Of a stretch of 11,978 nucleotides of DNA, positions 1 through 8,509 are shown in pieces. The notes under the pieces were generated by a model. That model searched no databases. It saw only the letters and a program-made list of their open reading frames with translations, and had not been told where the DNA came from. Location: contig NW_008705563.1 in NCBI RefSeq assembly GCF_000186865.1, positions 2,970,097-2,982,074 of the forward strand, given 5' to 3'. A program made the position numbers and the translations under genes. Each line of letters starts with the position of its first letter. Positions within the stretch are counted from its first letter, which is position 1. Source of the DNA: Aureococcus anophagefferens. Taxonomy: Eukaryota; Sar; Pelagophyceae; Pelagomonadales; Pelagomonadaceae.

Positions 1-294
1 TGGTTTTGGTGCCAGACGCTGCGTTCCGCGTCGATCGATCACCGTCGCTGTGCTCCGCTGGGCGCTCCGATGGCGCGGAACGCTTCGACGGCGACGTGCT
101 TGGCCTCTGCGCCCCACGCATGCCAGCCAGAGCGCGTTTAAGGGTAAATCTAGGTAGAAATGACCGTCGGGCACCTTGTGGGCGTCGAAGACGGTGTAGA
201 TCGTCAGGCAGGAGCTCTACGATGTCGGACCGCCCGGCGGAACACAGCGACGGTGATCGGTCGACGCGAAACGCTGCGTTTGGCGCCGAAATCA
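1..294. repeat. Diverged inverted repeat, arms 1-69 and 226-294
   Basis: The reverse complement of 1-69 matches 226-294 without gaps at about 59 of 69 positions, and most differences are transitions. The left arm reaches the window edge, so the true arms may be longer. Similarity fades towards the centre (70-225). In one shared frame both arms read alike (TATVI-x-RR-x-T-x-RLAPK), so the arms may be two copies of a once-coding segment inserted head to head, or the ends of a decayed mobile element. No target duplication can be tested because the outer end is missing. Confidence 0.7.
60..130 (-). pseudogene. Coding-like GC3-rich fragment, minus strand
   Basis: Reading the minus strand from about 130 down to a TGA near 43-45 gives a short open segment that includes GAEAKHVAVEAFRAIGAPS. 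Nearly all of its codons end in G or C, a bias expected of real coding sequence in a GC-rich genome or virus. No start codon or full domain is visible and I do not recognise the family. It partly overlaps the inverted-repeat arm. It is best treated as a remnant of a gene or mobile-element ORF, and it could be chance in GC-rich DNA. Confidence 0.3.
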
Positions 295-501
295 TTCGTT
301 TTCGGGCTATTCGAGGCCATCTGGGACCAGAACGACCTCTCCCACGCCAATTTCGCAACTCGGGGCGACTCCGACGCCTTCACCGGCACGTATCATATGT
401 TCCACGCGTTCGACAACGTCCAGCCCGTCACCAGCGACCGCAGCCGCACCGCGGTGCGCGTCCTCGGTAGTTGCGCGCCGCCGTTCGTCGGACATTCGTG
501 A
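280..501 (+). pseudogene. Coding-like GC3-rich fragment, unknown family
   Basis: In the frame ending at the TGA at 499-501, the stretch from about 290 to 465 reads as a plausible protein segment (SFVFGLFEAIWDQ, then DSDAFTGTYHMFHAFDNV). Its codons end in G or C at nearly every position (GAG GCC ATC TGG GAC CAG AAC GAC). Upstream this frame runs into the inverted-repeat arm and has no convincing start. The final residues, after about 470, lose the bias. I do not recognise the family. It may be an exon, a gene fragment or a piece of mobile-element or viral ORF. The other long frames across the same bases have less protein-like composition. Confidence 0.4.
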
Positions 502-1172
502 GCCGTCGGAATATCGACGCGCGACCAAAGATGCGTCGCACCATCGACTCGTACCATCATGGCGAACATCTAATTGCAAGAGCGCCCGAGAACTCGTCGA
601 TTCGCCGCCGCATGGCTGGACCGCTGGATGACGGCGTTTTCGGGCCCACGCCGTAGATGCGCGCGCGCCTCTTTTTCGGAGCCAAGGAGCTGATTACGGA
701 CGGCCCATAGGTCACAGACAACGGTACAACCCGTGCGGGCGCTCGCGGGGGCGCACGCGCAGCGCGGCGTGCCACACAGAGCGCCTAACTCGCTGAGAGG
801 CCGATCTCGTGGCCGCTGTGGCCGGCTATGAGCGCCGCATTCGTCGGTAATTGCATTTACGGCATAGCCCAAGGAGCGGAATGTAGGCTCCCTAGGTAGC
901 TGGCTTATCGCCAAGCGCACTTTGATTGTGCTTAATCACACTCGCGTTCTGACCTCGATACAAGTAGTAGTGGAAAGAAATCGTGCGAGGCGCGCGCTCT
1001 CGGGAAATCGTCGAACTCGCGGGTTCAGGGGGGCAGTAGAGGGCCGGGGACCGCTTCACGGGGCGCGGGGAAAGCCCTTGTCGGGGCCGGGACCGTTTGC
1101 TCATGACCGTGTTCGCGTAGGTGCAGCGGCTCCGCGCGGAAGACCCGCCCGGCGGGATTCGGCGGAGCCCTC
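502..1172. other. GC-rich stretch without a recognisable gene
   Basis: Several frames are open here on both strands, but they are arginine/alanine-rich and mutually overlapping, as expected from GC-rich non-coding DNA. The only items found are a 16-bp match to the start of the 174-bp repeat at 849-864 (listed separately) and a small hairpin near 913-935 (AAGC-GCAC against GTGCTT). Confidence 0.6.
849..864 (+). repeat. 16-bp match to the 5' end of the 174-bp repeat
   Basis: The 16-mer AATTGCATTTACGGCA occurs here and near the start of both full copies of the 174-bp repeat (8292-8307 and 10874-10889), always on the + strand. After the motif this copy diverges at once. It may be a truncated copy of the same family or a short shared terminal motif. 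A chance match of 16 bases inside 12 kb is unlikely but not excluded. Confidence 0.5.
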
Positions 1173-1236
1173 GGGCGACGGCGGCGGCCCTCCTGGACGT
1201 CAACGGGCGACGGCGGCGGCCCTCCTGGACGTCAGC
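1173..1236. repeat. Tandem duplication of a 32-bp unit
   Basis: Two adjacent 32-bp units, 1173-1204 and 1205-1236, begin GGGCGACGGCGGCGGCCCTC and differ only at the penultimate base (A versus G). The near identity points to a recent duplication. It lies 7 bp upstream of the target duplication of the miniature element. Confidence 0.9.
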
Positions 1237-1242
1237 GGGCTC

Positions 1243-1250
1243 CTCGGCGC
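1243..1250. repeat. Left 8-bp target-site duplication of the MITE
   Basis: CTCGGCGC directly abuts the left terminal inverted repeat and is repeated exactly at 1582-1589, directly after the right terminal inverted repeat. Confidence 0.9.
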
Positions 1251-1581
1251 CAGTGTGGAATTCAAAATAAAATCCTAATAGTCCTGGGTCAAAAGTTTGC
1301 ACGATCAGTGCAATGTTGAAGTTACCTCTCTACGTTTCCCCAGCCCGAACCCGCGACCCGCGCCTGTAACACGTGGGAATCGATGCGATCGGATAATTTA
1401 ACGAGCGTTGGTTGGCTCGTATGATATATTCGACCGATTTTGCCCAGGGTCGAACGAAATTGAAGTTCACCGGACCACGCGCGCGCGCGGTCTACGTACA
1501 GAGTAGTAACGCGTCCCGCCTCAGAATAATGAATAATACTTCTATTGGGGGGTCCTACGCCTATGGTTGAATTCCACACTG
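1251..1581. mobile_element. hAT-like miniature inverted-repeat element (MITE)
   Basis: The element is 331 bp long. It starts CAGTGTGGAATTCAA (1251-1265) and ends with the exact reverse complement (1567-1581). It is bordered by a perfect 8-bp direct repeat CTCGGCGC at 1243-1250 and 1582-1589, as left by target-site duplication. Termini beginning CAG plus an 8-bp duplication are the usual signature of the hAT superfamily; P-type elements also make 8-bp duplications and are the main alternative. The interior is more AT-rich than its flanks, has a (GC)n run near 1478-1489 and no transposase ORF, so it is non-autonomous and would need a transposase supplied elsewhere. The intact ends and duplication suggest a fairly recent insertion. 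Confidence 0.9.
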
Positions 1582-1589
1582 CTCGGCGC
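1582..1589. repeat. Right 8-bp target-site duplication of the MITE
   Basis: CTCGGCGC follows the right terminus ending CACTG and matches 1243-1250 base for base. Removing the element and one copy would restore the pre-insertion site. Confidence 0.9.
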
Positions 1590-1654
1590 GCCGCGCGTCG
1601 TCGCCGCGCCGGGCACGCCGCCGCGGAGGTGAACCATAGCACTGGCGTTATAGG

Positions 1655-1948
1655 CTAGGTTAAGGAGGAGGAGGATACGAGGATTCGTACCCTAGGGGAT
1701 GACGCTGGGGGAATTGGGTCATCTGTCGCGCGCGCCTTGGCGCCCTTGAGGTCGTCCTGGCCGCGCCACGGGGCCTCGAGGGCCTGCTTGACATGCGGCG
1801 GCACATGCTCCACGTCGCCGTCGGCGTCCAACCAGTCGACGAGGTTCGTCGCCATGCTCGACGTGGGGCGCGCGGCTCCCGCCGCAGAGGCCCAACAACG
1901 AGTGTCGAGCGTGCGGGGGAGGCTGGCAGCGGGCCCGGGTTCACGCAC
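1655..1948 (-). pseudogene. Coding-like GC3-rich ORF or exon, minus strand
   Basis: An open frame on the minus strand ends at 1655. It contains an internal ATG near 1855 that begins MATNLVDWLDADGDVEHV and continues PPHVKQALEAPWRGQDDLKG. In this stretch (about 1740-1855) almost every codon ends in G or C (AAC CTC GTC GAC TGG TTG GAC GCC), which is unlike the balanced codon use of IFT172 nearby. The C-terminal end (serine/proline-rich, after about 1735) looks less protein-like. No domain is recognised. It could be a small gene, an exon, or a fragment of a mobile element or virus. Confidence 0.35.
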
Positions 1949-2058
1949 GGGCAGGTGGCGACGCGCCCCGTCGCCAGCGAGCGACAGCAGTAGCTGGCGA
2001 CGGCGTGCGCACTTGGGGCGCTGTATGCCGCGGTACTCGGGAACTGATATCTCTCTCT

Positions 2059-2078
2059 GGTAATTACTAGTAATTACC
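2059..2078. promoter_or_regulatory. Perfect 20-bp palindrome upstream of IFT172
   Basis: The two arms GGTAATTAC and GTAATTACC flank a central TA, giving a perfect 20-bp dyad about 150 bp upstream of the IFT172 start codon. It sits at the change from GC-rich upstream DNA to AT-rich DNA. It could be a binding site for a dimeric regulator or a transposon footprint; nothing in the sequence proves a function. Confidence 0.4.
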
Positions 2079-2098
2079 GGCGAATTACCACCCCAAGT

Positions 2099-2118
2099 AT
2101 TTTTTTTGTAATTTTAGG
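2099..2118 (+). promoter_or_regulatory. Candidate 3' splice acceptor in the 5' leader
   Basis: A run of eight or more T followed by GTAATTTTAG|G resembles a polypyrimidine tract plus acceptor, with AG at 2116-2117 and a G after it as in all four coding introns. It lies 109 bp upstream of the IFT172 ATG. It could accept a spliced leader in trans, if the organism is a dinoflagellate or relative, or end a leader intron. This is inference from the motif only. Confidence 0.3.
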
Positions 2119-2226
2119 CGACGGTCATAACGTTAGGAAGCTACTATTGTAATAAACTATCCTAACTTCCTACGGACAGCGCGATACGTGAACGGTTTAA
2201 CTTGAGTCAAACTGCAGTCGTAAGTT

Positions 2227-5200
2227 ATGCAGCTTCGTCACTTGTGCACTCTGTTACCCGCTAATGGGGGCACCACCTCGGGGAGGGTTCACGATGGCAA
2301 GATTACAGCTATTTGCTATTCGCCGAATAACCGCAAGCTGGCAGTGTGTGGCATGGACCGAGTCGTGCGACTTTTTGACGACCAAGGGGATCCCGTTGAC
2401 AAATTTTCCACGAAGCCGGCAGATAAGGGTCCCAAAACATATGTTGTGAGGGCCATGCACTTCTCTCCAGACTCTTCCAAGCTAGCCATTGCCCAGAGCG
2501 ATAACATCGTTTTTGTGTACAAACTTGGATTAGAATGGGGGGATAAAAAATCTATCTGTAACAAGTTTTTGCAAGCTTCTCCAATTACTGGATTAACATG
2601 GCCTTCAAGCAGGCCAAATGAGCTCGTGTCACACCCCGCGCCTTGGACAACACTTGGCAATGGAATCCTCATTCCAAATTTAAATTTCAAATAGCTCTGT
2701 GATCACCTGTCCGACAGGTACGGACTTGCAGAAGGCAAGGTCAAAGTTGGCCAGCTTCGTACCAATAAACCGGCAACTTTGTACACTACAGATTCATATG
2801 TGTGCGCGGTGGCAAGTTCGGCTGATGGGCACGGAGTTTGTTCGTCACATATTGATGGCTCAATCCACAGATTCTTCTTTCACCAGGCCTGTATACGCGT
2901 CTGATTTCCGTCCCCCTTGCCCGATCCGACGCGGTTTCTCCAACGCAGGCTGGAGGGGGTCTTGTTAATACAAAAATAGCTCATCATTCGCCCTCTTTCC
3001 GTGTCGTGTCAAGTGGCCGACCGATTTATTTCACAAAAATCTCGCCAGGTGTGTACCGTACGCACTTGCCTGGGGGCACTCGATCGTTGTTGGTGGGAAC
3101 GATGGCACAGTGGTGTTTTACGATGATCAGGGGGGGATCGAAAAAAGGTTTGATTACTCAGACTCGCCCCATAGCGGTGATGCCGAGCCCAACTCGAAGG
3201 GTGGCTGTTTCTGTGGTGAGTTTACAATTGCCGCATTTAATCCCACTGGCGAGACCGTGGTGCTTGGTAATTGGAATTCATTTTACACCTATACATACAA
3301 GCAACGACAAGATTTGTGGGAGGAGATAGGACCCAAGATGATCGAGAATCTCTACGCGGTAACATCAGTAGCTTGGAAAAACGATGGCACTCGACTAGCC
3401 GTTGGATCTCTGTTTGGCTCTCTTGATCTTTATGACGCTTGTGTGCGGCGATATCGGTACAAGGGTAAGTTTGAGTTCACATATTCCTCGCTTTCTCAAG
3501 TGATTGTCAAGCGCCTTGAAACGGGCACTCGCATTGTGCTCAAATCTCTATATGGATGTGAGATAACTAAGATCAATATCTTTCAAGACCGCTACGTGGT
3601 TGCAAACACGACGGATCACGGCACGTCAACTGAGACTTTGCTACTCGGTGATCTAGCCACCTACAAACTCTCCGAAATATCTTGGTCAAATGGAGGAAAC
3701 GAAAAATTTGTGTTTGATAATCCAGTCTGCTGTATTGTGTATCATGCTGGGGAATTGGCGCTCGTTGAGTATGGTTGCAATGAAACACTTGGAACTGTTC
3801 GCACCGATCACATCTCTGGTCACCTGCTTTCAGTGCGAATAAATGAGCGTCCCAGCCCAACGGATGGTAGTCCACCTTTAGATGACGAGCGTGAAAGATC
3901 AAGCGGGCTGGATAATAAGAAAATTGCATACTTGCTGGATGCACAGACTATCAATATCAAAGATCTCGTCACTGGGAGTTCAACGACAGTGTCCCAAGAC
4001 TCCAAAATTGACTGGCTTGAGTTGAATGGGCGGGCTTCCTTGCTCCTTTTCAGAGACCGGCGTCGTCAGCTACACTTGTATGATATTGAAACACAAACAC
4101 GGACCACGCTCTTAAACTACTGCACCTATGTCCAGTGGGTCCCCGACTCTGACGTGGTTGTTGCGCAAAACCGCAACAACTTGTGTGTATGGTATAATAT
4201 TCATACTCCTGACCAAGTTACTGTTCACCAGATCAAGGGCGATGTTGAAGACATAGAGCGTATCAACGGTCGCACAGAGGTGATAGTTGACGAACAACTT
4301 TCAACGGCATCCTACTTGCTCGACGAGGCTCTCATCCAATTTGGCACCGCTATTGATGATCGTGCCTATGAGCGTGCAGCAGACATTCTTGAGTTATTGG
4401 AGCTCTCACCGGAGGCCGAAGGCATGTGGAAAAAACTCGAGGAAATGGCACTTTTGGGTGGCAATTTACTCATTGCGGAGCGTTGTGCAGCCGCCCTGGG
4501 CAATGTTGGTCGAGCTCGATACTTGCACAAACTCAATAAACTTATCGCCGAAAGTGGTATGGGGCCGGACTACTTTCTTGCGCGGGCAAGGCACGCGTTG
4601 CTTCGAAAAGATGCAAAGGAAGCGGAGACTATTCTATTAGTGCAAGGAAAAACTAACGAAGCTATCCAAATGCACCAGCAGCTGCATAAGTTTGACCGCG
4701 CTGTGGCAATTGCAGAAGAAAGATCGCACCCAGATGCGGCTTCAATGCGGCAGGATCATTTCCAATACCTTCTAGATTCAAATCAGGCGGCAAAGGCTGC
4801 GCAACTAAAGGAAATGGAAGGCGATTTCCTCCAGGCTATCGAATTGTACCTAAGAGGCGGAATGCCCGGGCGTGCTGCACGGCTCATCAAGCAGCATGGA
4901 ATCAACAATCCACCATCCATCTTGGAACGTGTTTCAGCATCGCTCACGGCTGGTGGGCTGCATGAACAGGCGGGCGAGTTTTATGAACGTATGGACCAGC
5001 TACAGCGTGCCATGGACGCATACTTGAAGGGTGCCTCATTTCGCAAAGCTGTGGAGCTTGCGCGGAAACATTTCCCGGGGCGAGTTGTTGAGCTACAAGA
5101 ATTATGGGGCGATTATCTTTTTGAGCATAATCAAGTTGAGATGGCTATCAATCATTACATCGAAGCATCCATGTCCTCTAAAGCAATCGATGCTGCACTT

Positions 5201-7796
5201 AGTGCCCGACAATGGACGAAAGCAGCGCAGATGTTAGAGAACGTCGACTTGGATATAGCTCAGCCCTATCTTCGCCGCCTAGCTCGCCACTACGAAGATT
5301 CTAATGACACGAGCGAAGCCGAGCGATTTTACGTGGCAGCTGGTGCACCAGATAAGGCCGTTGAAATGTACACTCGAGCAAATTTGTGGGATCGGGCCCA
5401 CAAAATAGCTTCGTCCTACATGGAACCTCGGGAGGTCAGTTTGTTGTACATATCGCATGCGCAAAAGCTTGAGGCGGAAGGCAAGCTAAAAGATGCAGAG
5501 AAACTCTATCTGACAGTCGACGAGCCAGATTTGGCCATAAATATGTACAAGAAGCAACGAAAATACGATGCGATGGTGCAACTTGTTGAAAAGCATCGAA
5601 GAGAGCTCCTGAAAGAGACCCATCAGTATCTTGCGCAGCATTTAGAGTCAGAGGGAAGTTTACGCGACGCTGAGCACCACTACTGTGAAGCTGGTGAGTG
5701 GCTTTCTGCAGTGAACATGTATCGCACGAATGACATGTGGGAAGAGGCCATGCGTGTTGCCAAGCTTCATGGTGGCCCGAATGCATCAAAGCGCGTCGCA
5801 TATGCATGGGCACTTTCGCTCGGTGGTGATGCGGGGGCTAAACTGCTAACAAAGCAGGGGCTGATTGAGCCGGCCATTGACTATGCAATAGAGTCGGGAG
5901 CATTTGATCATGCATTTGAGCTAGCTCGCTCCGCATGTCCTGGGAAATTGCCTGATGTCCATTTGAAACATGCACTTTACCTCGAGGATGAAGAGCGCTA
6001 CAAGGAAGCAGAATCTGAGTTCATCCAAGCAAACAAACCGCGTGAAGCAATAGATATGTACATACATCAACAAGCATGGGCTGAAGCACTTGCGGTCGCT
6101 AACAAGTATGATCCATCAGCCTCGCCAGATGTCTATGTGTCTCACGCGCGCGCTGAAGCTGACGCGGGCCAACACCAACACGCAGAAGAATTATTCATGC
6201 TGGCGGCAAAGCCTGAGCTTGCCCTTTCGATGTACCGCGATGCAGGTATGTGGACGGAGGCCCTGGCTCTTGCGCAGCGCCACTTACCCCATCAGCTTGC
6301 CGAAGTTTCCCTGGCTTACTCACAAGCTGAAGCGCAGCGTGGCACTGGAGGTACTAAGGTAGACTTTTTGAGTGCCGGGCAACAATGGGAACAGCAGAAA
6401 CAGTGGGACCGTGCGGTTGAGGCCTACTTGAATGCCCGCCCGGGACTCCTTGAAGATCCGAAGGAGCTTGAGGAGATATGGGAGTGCGCCATCGATGTAG
6501 CCCGCCGGCACATGCCACCGGAGAAATTTCGTGATATTGCGATTAAGGTGACGCACAAACTCAAAGCTATCGGCCGTCACGGAGCAGCAGCAGAGTTTCT
6601 TCGTGAGTTGAATGACATAGATGGGGCCGTAAGGTGTGCAATGGATGGCCGGTGCTGGGCAAAGGCGCGTGAACTGGCGATAGGTTCTAGCACGCTGGAG
6701 GCGGAAGTCGATGCTGCTTACCAATCTGCATTGCGATCGGCCGAAGACACCGATGGACTACTCGAGCTTGGGCACAGAACGGCAGCTCTGGATGTACTTG
6801 TGGAGCGCAAAGAATGGGATCGACTATGGCAGATGGCCGACCGAGAACAAATCCATCTATCTGTTCGTGCAAGGTATGCTGGATTGCAAGCTGCGCAAAT
6901 CCTCGCTGCCAAGGGCGATTTGACCCAGGCCGTGCGCACACTCAAGCAACACGGCGCTCCACCGCCCGGACCCAACGTGCAGATGTATCACGACCTAGTC
7001 TTGGCTGTGTTGGGCCAAAGCTACGCCCAAGCAAATCTAGACCACGAGCATTCAGTATCTGACCTGCGGGACGTTCTTTTTCATTTAGCTTCATCTCATG
7101 ATGGGGCACGAGAGGATGCACTCGGTACGCAGGGTGCCGGTGGTTTTGAGCAGCTTTTGATGGCTACACATTATTATAGGTTATACTTGACCTGCGTCAG
7201 TCAGGGCCTGAAGGATATAGCGTTGAAAATCGCCATTACATTGATGCGGTACTCAGGGATCATTCCAATCGATAAGGCATTTTATCAGGCTGGGACCATG
7301 GCGCGGGACCAAGGACATGATAATTTGGCTTTCGTGCTCTTAAATCGCTACATAGATCTTACTGAAGCCATTGAAGAGGGCAATATTGACAGTATAGATA
7401 ACGCTGACTTTGTAGATGCGACCAATGTGCCGTTCCCCTTTGACTTGCCGACACAACAATATCTTCCTCGTGAAGACGATCGCGAAGAGATAAGGGACTG
7501 GGTGTTAACCATTTGCATGGATAAATCAGTCGACCAGCAGTTACCTGCGAAGCAACAGGCCCTTGGGACCGTCTATTCTGGGCTATATGCTTCAGATTTG
7601 CCTACGTGTATTGTTACAGGATATCCAGTGCAGAAATGGGAGCTACTGAACGTCAACAAATCTGTTGCAAATAAGGTGCGCAATAGACTCCCTGCTCTTG
7701 AAATATAAATTTGTACCCCAGGGCGATTGGAATCAATATGTTCGGAAAGTAAAGAAGTGTCCGTGGACAAATAAAGAGCAGGGTCCCCTATATTGA
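2227..7796 (+). CDS. IFT172: Intraflagellar transport protein 172 (five exons)
   Basis: IFT172 is a peripheral IFT-B subunit that moves along the ciliary axoneme and helps cargo transport and the switch from anterograde to retrograde movement at the tip. Joining exons 2227-2627, 2718-2886, 2949-2989, 3049-7675 and 7722-7796 gives 1770 residues; animal and green-algal orthologs have about 1750. The start is set by the family N-terminus (MQLRHLCTLL). Residues 1 to about 600 are WD40-type beta-propeller sequence with family-typical stretches (DKFSTKPAD, WGDKKSICNKF, YGLAEGKV, VPYALAWG, VSVAWKNDG-like). From about 626 (FGTAIDD) to about 1710 there is a TPR-like alpha-solenoid with repeated A-x2-(M/L)Y units. 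The C-terminal part (CIVTGYPV near 1724, then NKGDWNQY and CPW) matches the conserved tail, which has been described as U-box-like. Codon use is balanced, unlike the GC-rich flanks. I see no internal stop or frameshift, so it looks functional. Family assignment is very secure. Exon 2/3/4 borders are inferred from homology. Confidence 0.95.
2628..2717 (+). other. IFT172 intron 1 (90 bp, GT-AG)
   Basis: The exon 1 frame leaves the family after PNEL. Splicing CTCGT|GTCACA to CCGACAG|GTACGG rebuilds a GTG codon and reads V-YGLAEGKV, which is the conserved IFT172 sequence. The phase fits only at this pair of sites. Confidence 0.85.
2887..2948 (+). other. IFT172 intron 2 (62 bp, GC-AG)
   Basis: Splicing CACCAG|GCCTGT to AACGCAG|GCTGGA keeps the frame and gives RFFFHQ-AGGGLVNTK, in line with family members. 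The one close GT donor (T|GTATAC at 2891) has the wrong phase and would lead to a stop in exon 3. The motif CAGGC is present at both borders, so the exact cut can slide by a few bases, but only the GC-AG placement matches a known intron class. Confidence 0.7.
2990..3048 (+). other. IFT172 intron 3 (59 bp, GC-AG)
   Basis: Joining CATTC|GCCCTC to TCGCCAG|GTGTGT gives KIAHHS-CVPYALAWG, which fits the conserved H-x-C-x-PYALAWG region exactly. A GT donor at 3008 (GTCGT|GTCAAG) also keeps the frame and resembles the intron 1 donor, but it would add six residues not expected in the family and leave a 41-bp intron. The GC donor is preferred on homology. Confidence 0.6.
7676..7721 (+). other. IFT172 intron 4 (46 bp, GT-AG)
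   Basis: The long exon reads on for ten codons past the donor to a TAA at 7706-7708, giving a tail unlike the family. Splicing AATAAG|GTGCGC to CCCCAG|GGCGAT restores SVANK-GDWNQYVRKVKKC, which parallels the NK-x-x-WN motif at the end of other IFT172 proteins, and ends at a TGA at 7794-7796. At 46 bp this is a very short intron. Confidence 0.8.
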
Positions 7797-8288
7797 AGTC
7801 AGCATTTCCAGAAGGTCTGGTCTTGGGACTTGTGTTCCCATCACTGGCTAGCACCTTCACCTTACACTAAGTGCCACTCGCCGTGTGATGGGGTTACGCA
7901 AGCCTGCGACGACGACGGCAATAACGACGGAGGACTCGGAAAACGATTTACTAAACACCATCGACCATCGAAAAGCTCTCCCCAAGCCTGCGGCGACTGC
8001 AAGGAAGACGACAGCGGCGGCAGCGACAAGGCGACAGCGAACGAAATGGCGGGCGACAGCGAGACGATGGTGATGGAGGGTTTCCTTTTGGTGGCAGCTC
8101 AGGCGGAATGGGTTACCCAAGGGGCACCACCCTGGCCACTGGATGGACTGCATGCTCCTTTGAACCTCGAACCCACCGAACCCGCGCCCCTACGTTTAGA
8201 CTACCAGGCTCAGCGAGGTAGCACAGTCGCCGGACAGCGCACCTCTGGGTAGTGGTTTGACTGGCGCCATAGTGACGTGAGGGATCTA
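7797..8288. other. Downstream spacer with low-complexity sequence
   Basis: This 3' flank of IFT172 has no clear poly(A) signal. From about 7900 to 8075 it is rich in CGAC/GACG and AGCGAC-type short repeats. An open frame at 7830-8252 starts only at TTG, and a 61-codon frame from the ATG at 7888 is lysine/arginine/alanine-rich and contains TARKTTAAAATRRQR. Neither looks like a conserved protein. Parts may be untranslated region or a decayed gene. Confidence 0.5.
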
Positions 8289-8462
8289 AGAAATTGCATT
8301 TACGGCAGTACAATATGTTTCCGGTAACGAGTTAGTGAGTTTAGACCACCTATCATCATCCAGCTAAATAAAACGGCTGGCTGTGGTGGTCCTCTCCCAG
8401 CTCGCCGCTTCCCCGGGGTCCGGGGTGGCGCGGCTTATATTTTTTGGGTCATATCGTTTCTA
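8289..8462 (+). repeat. 174-bp dispersed repeat, copy 1 (possible structured RNA)
   Basis: This unit matches 10871-11044 at 167 of 174 positions with no gaps, and 8382-8447 is identical in both. It contains two potential hairpins. One pairs GACCACC (8344-8350) with GGTGGTC (8385-8391), with an inner CCAGC/GCTGG stem (8360-8364 and 8376-8380). A second GC-rich one spans 8404-8434 (GCCGC/GCGGC outside, CCCC/GGGG inside). It is followed by A-T6-G (8439-8446), which resembles an Sm-protein site, or a Pol III terminator if read as a T run. It could be a small RNA gene, a SINE-like element or the end of a larger transposon. No tRNA-like A/B boxes were recognised. Confidence 0.85.
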
Positions 8463-8509
8463 ATGGCATCCAAGGGTTGGGGTTGAGTGATAAGGAGGAG
8501 GTAGGTGAA

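Noticed and set aside
6..470. Open frame of 154 codons on the + strand
   Set aside because: It is arginine-rich and proline-rich in a GC-rich area, crosses the inverted repeat, and competes with a frame of clearly better codon bias at 290-465.
892..1302. Overlapping long frames on both strands
   Set aside because: They run through the tandem duplication and into the MITE end, and their composition is that of GC-rich non-coding DNA.
1335..1372. tRNA-like B box (GGTTC-type) on the minus strand
   Set aside because: No matching A box, acceptor stem or anticodon arm could be built, and it lies inside the MITE.
3008..3048. Alternative canonical GT donor for IFT172 intron 3
   Set aside because: It keeps the frame but adds six residues before CVPYALAWG that the family does not have; the GC donor gives an exact fit.
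3573..7860. Many open frames antisense to or out of frame with IFT172
   Set aside because: They are shadows of the confirmed IFT172 reading frame with no independent support.
8072..8123. Glycine-rich reading GFPFGGSSGGMGYP resembling a DnaJ G/F region
   Set aside because: The surrounding frame is low-complexity arginine/glutamine-rich and no J domain is nearby, so it is most likely chance.
8444..8509. Longer start for the small acidic ORF at a TTG inside the repeat
   Set aside because: Non-ATG starts are unlikely in a eukaryote; the ATG at 8510 is used instead.
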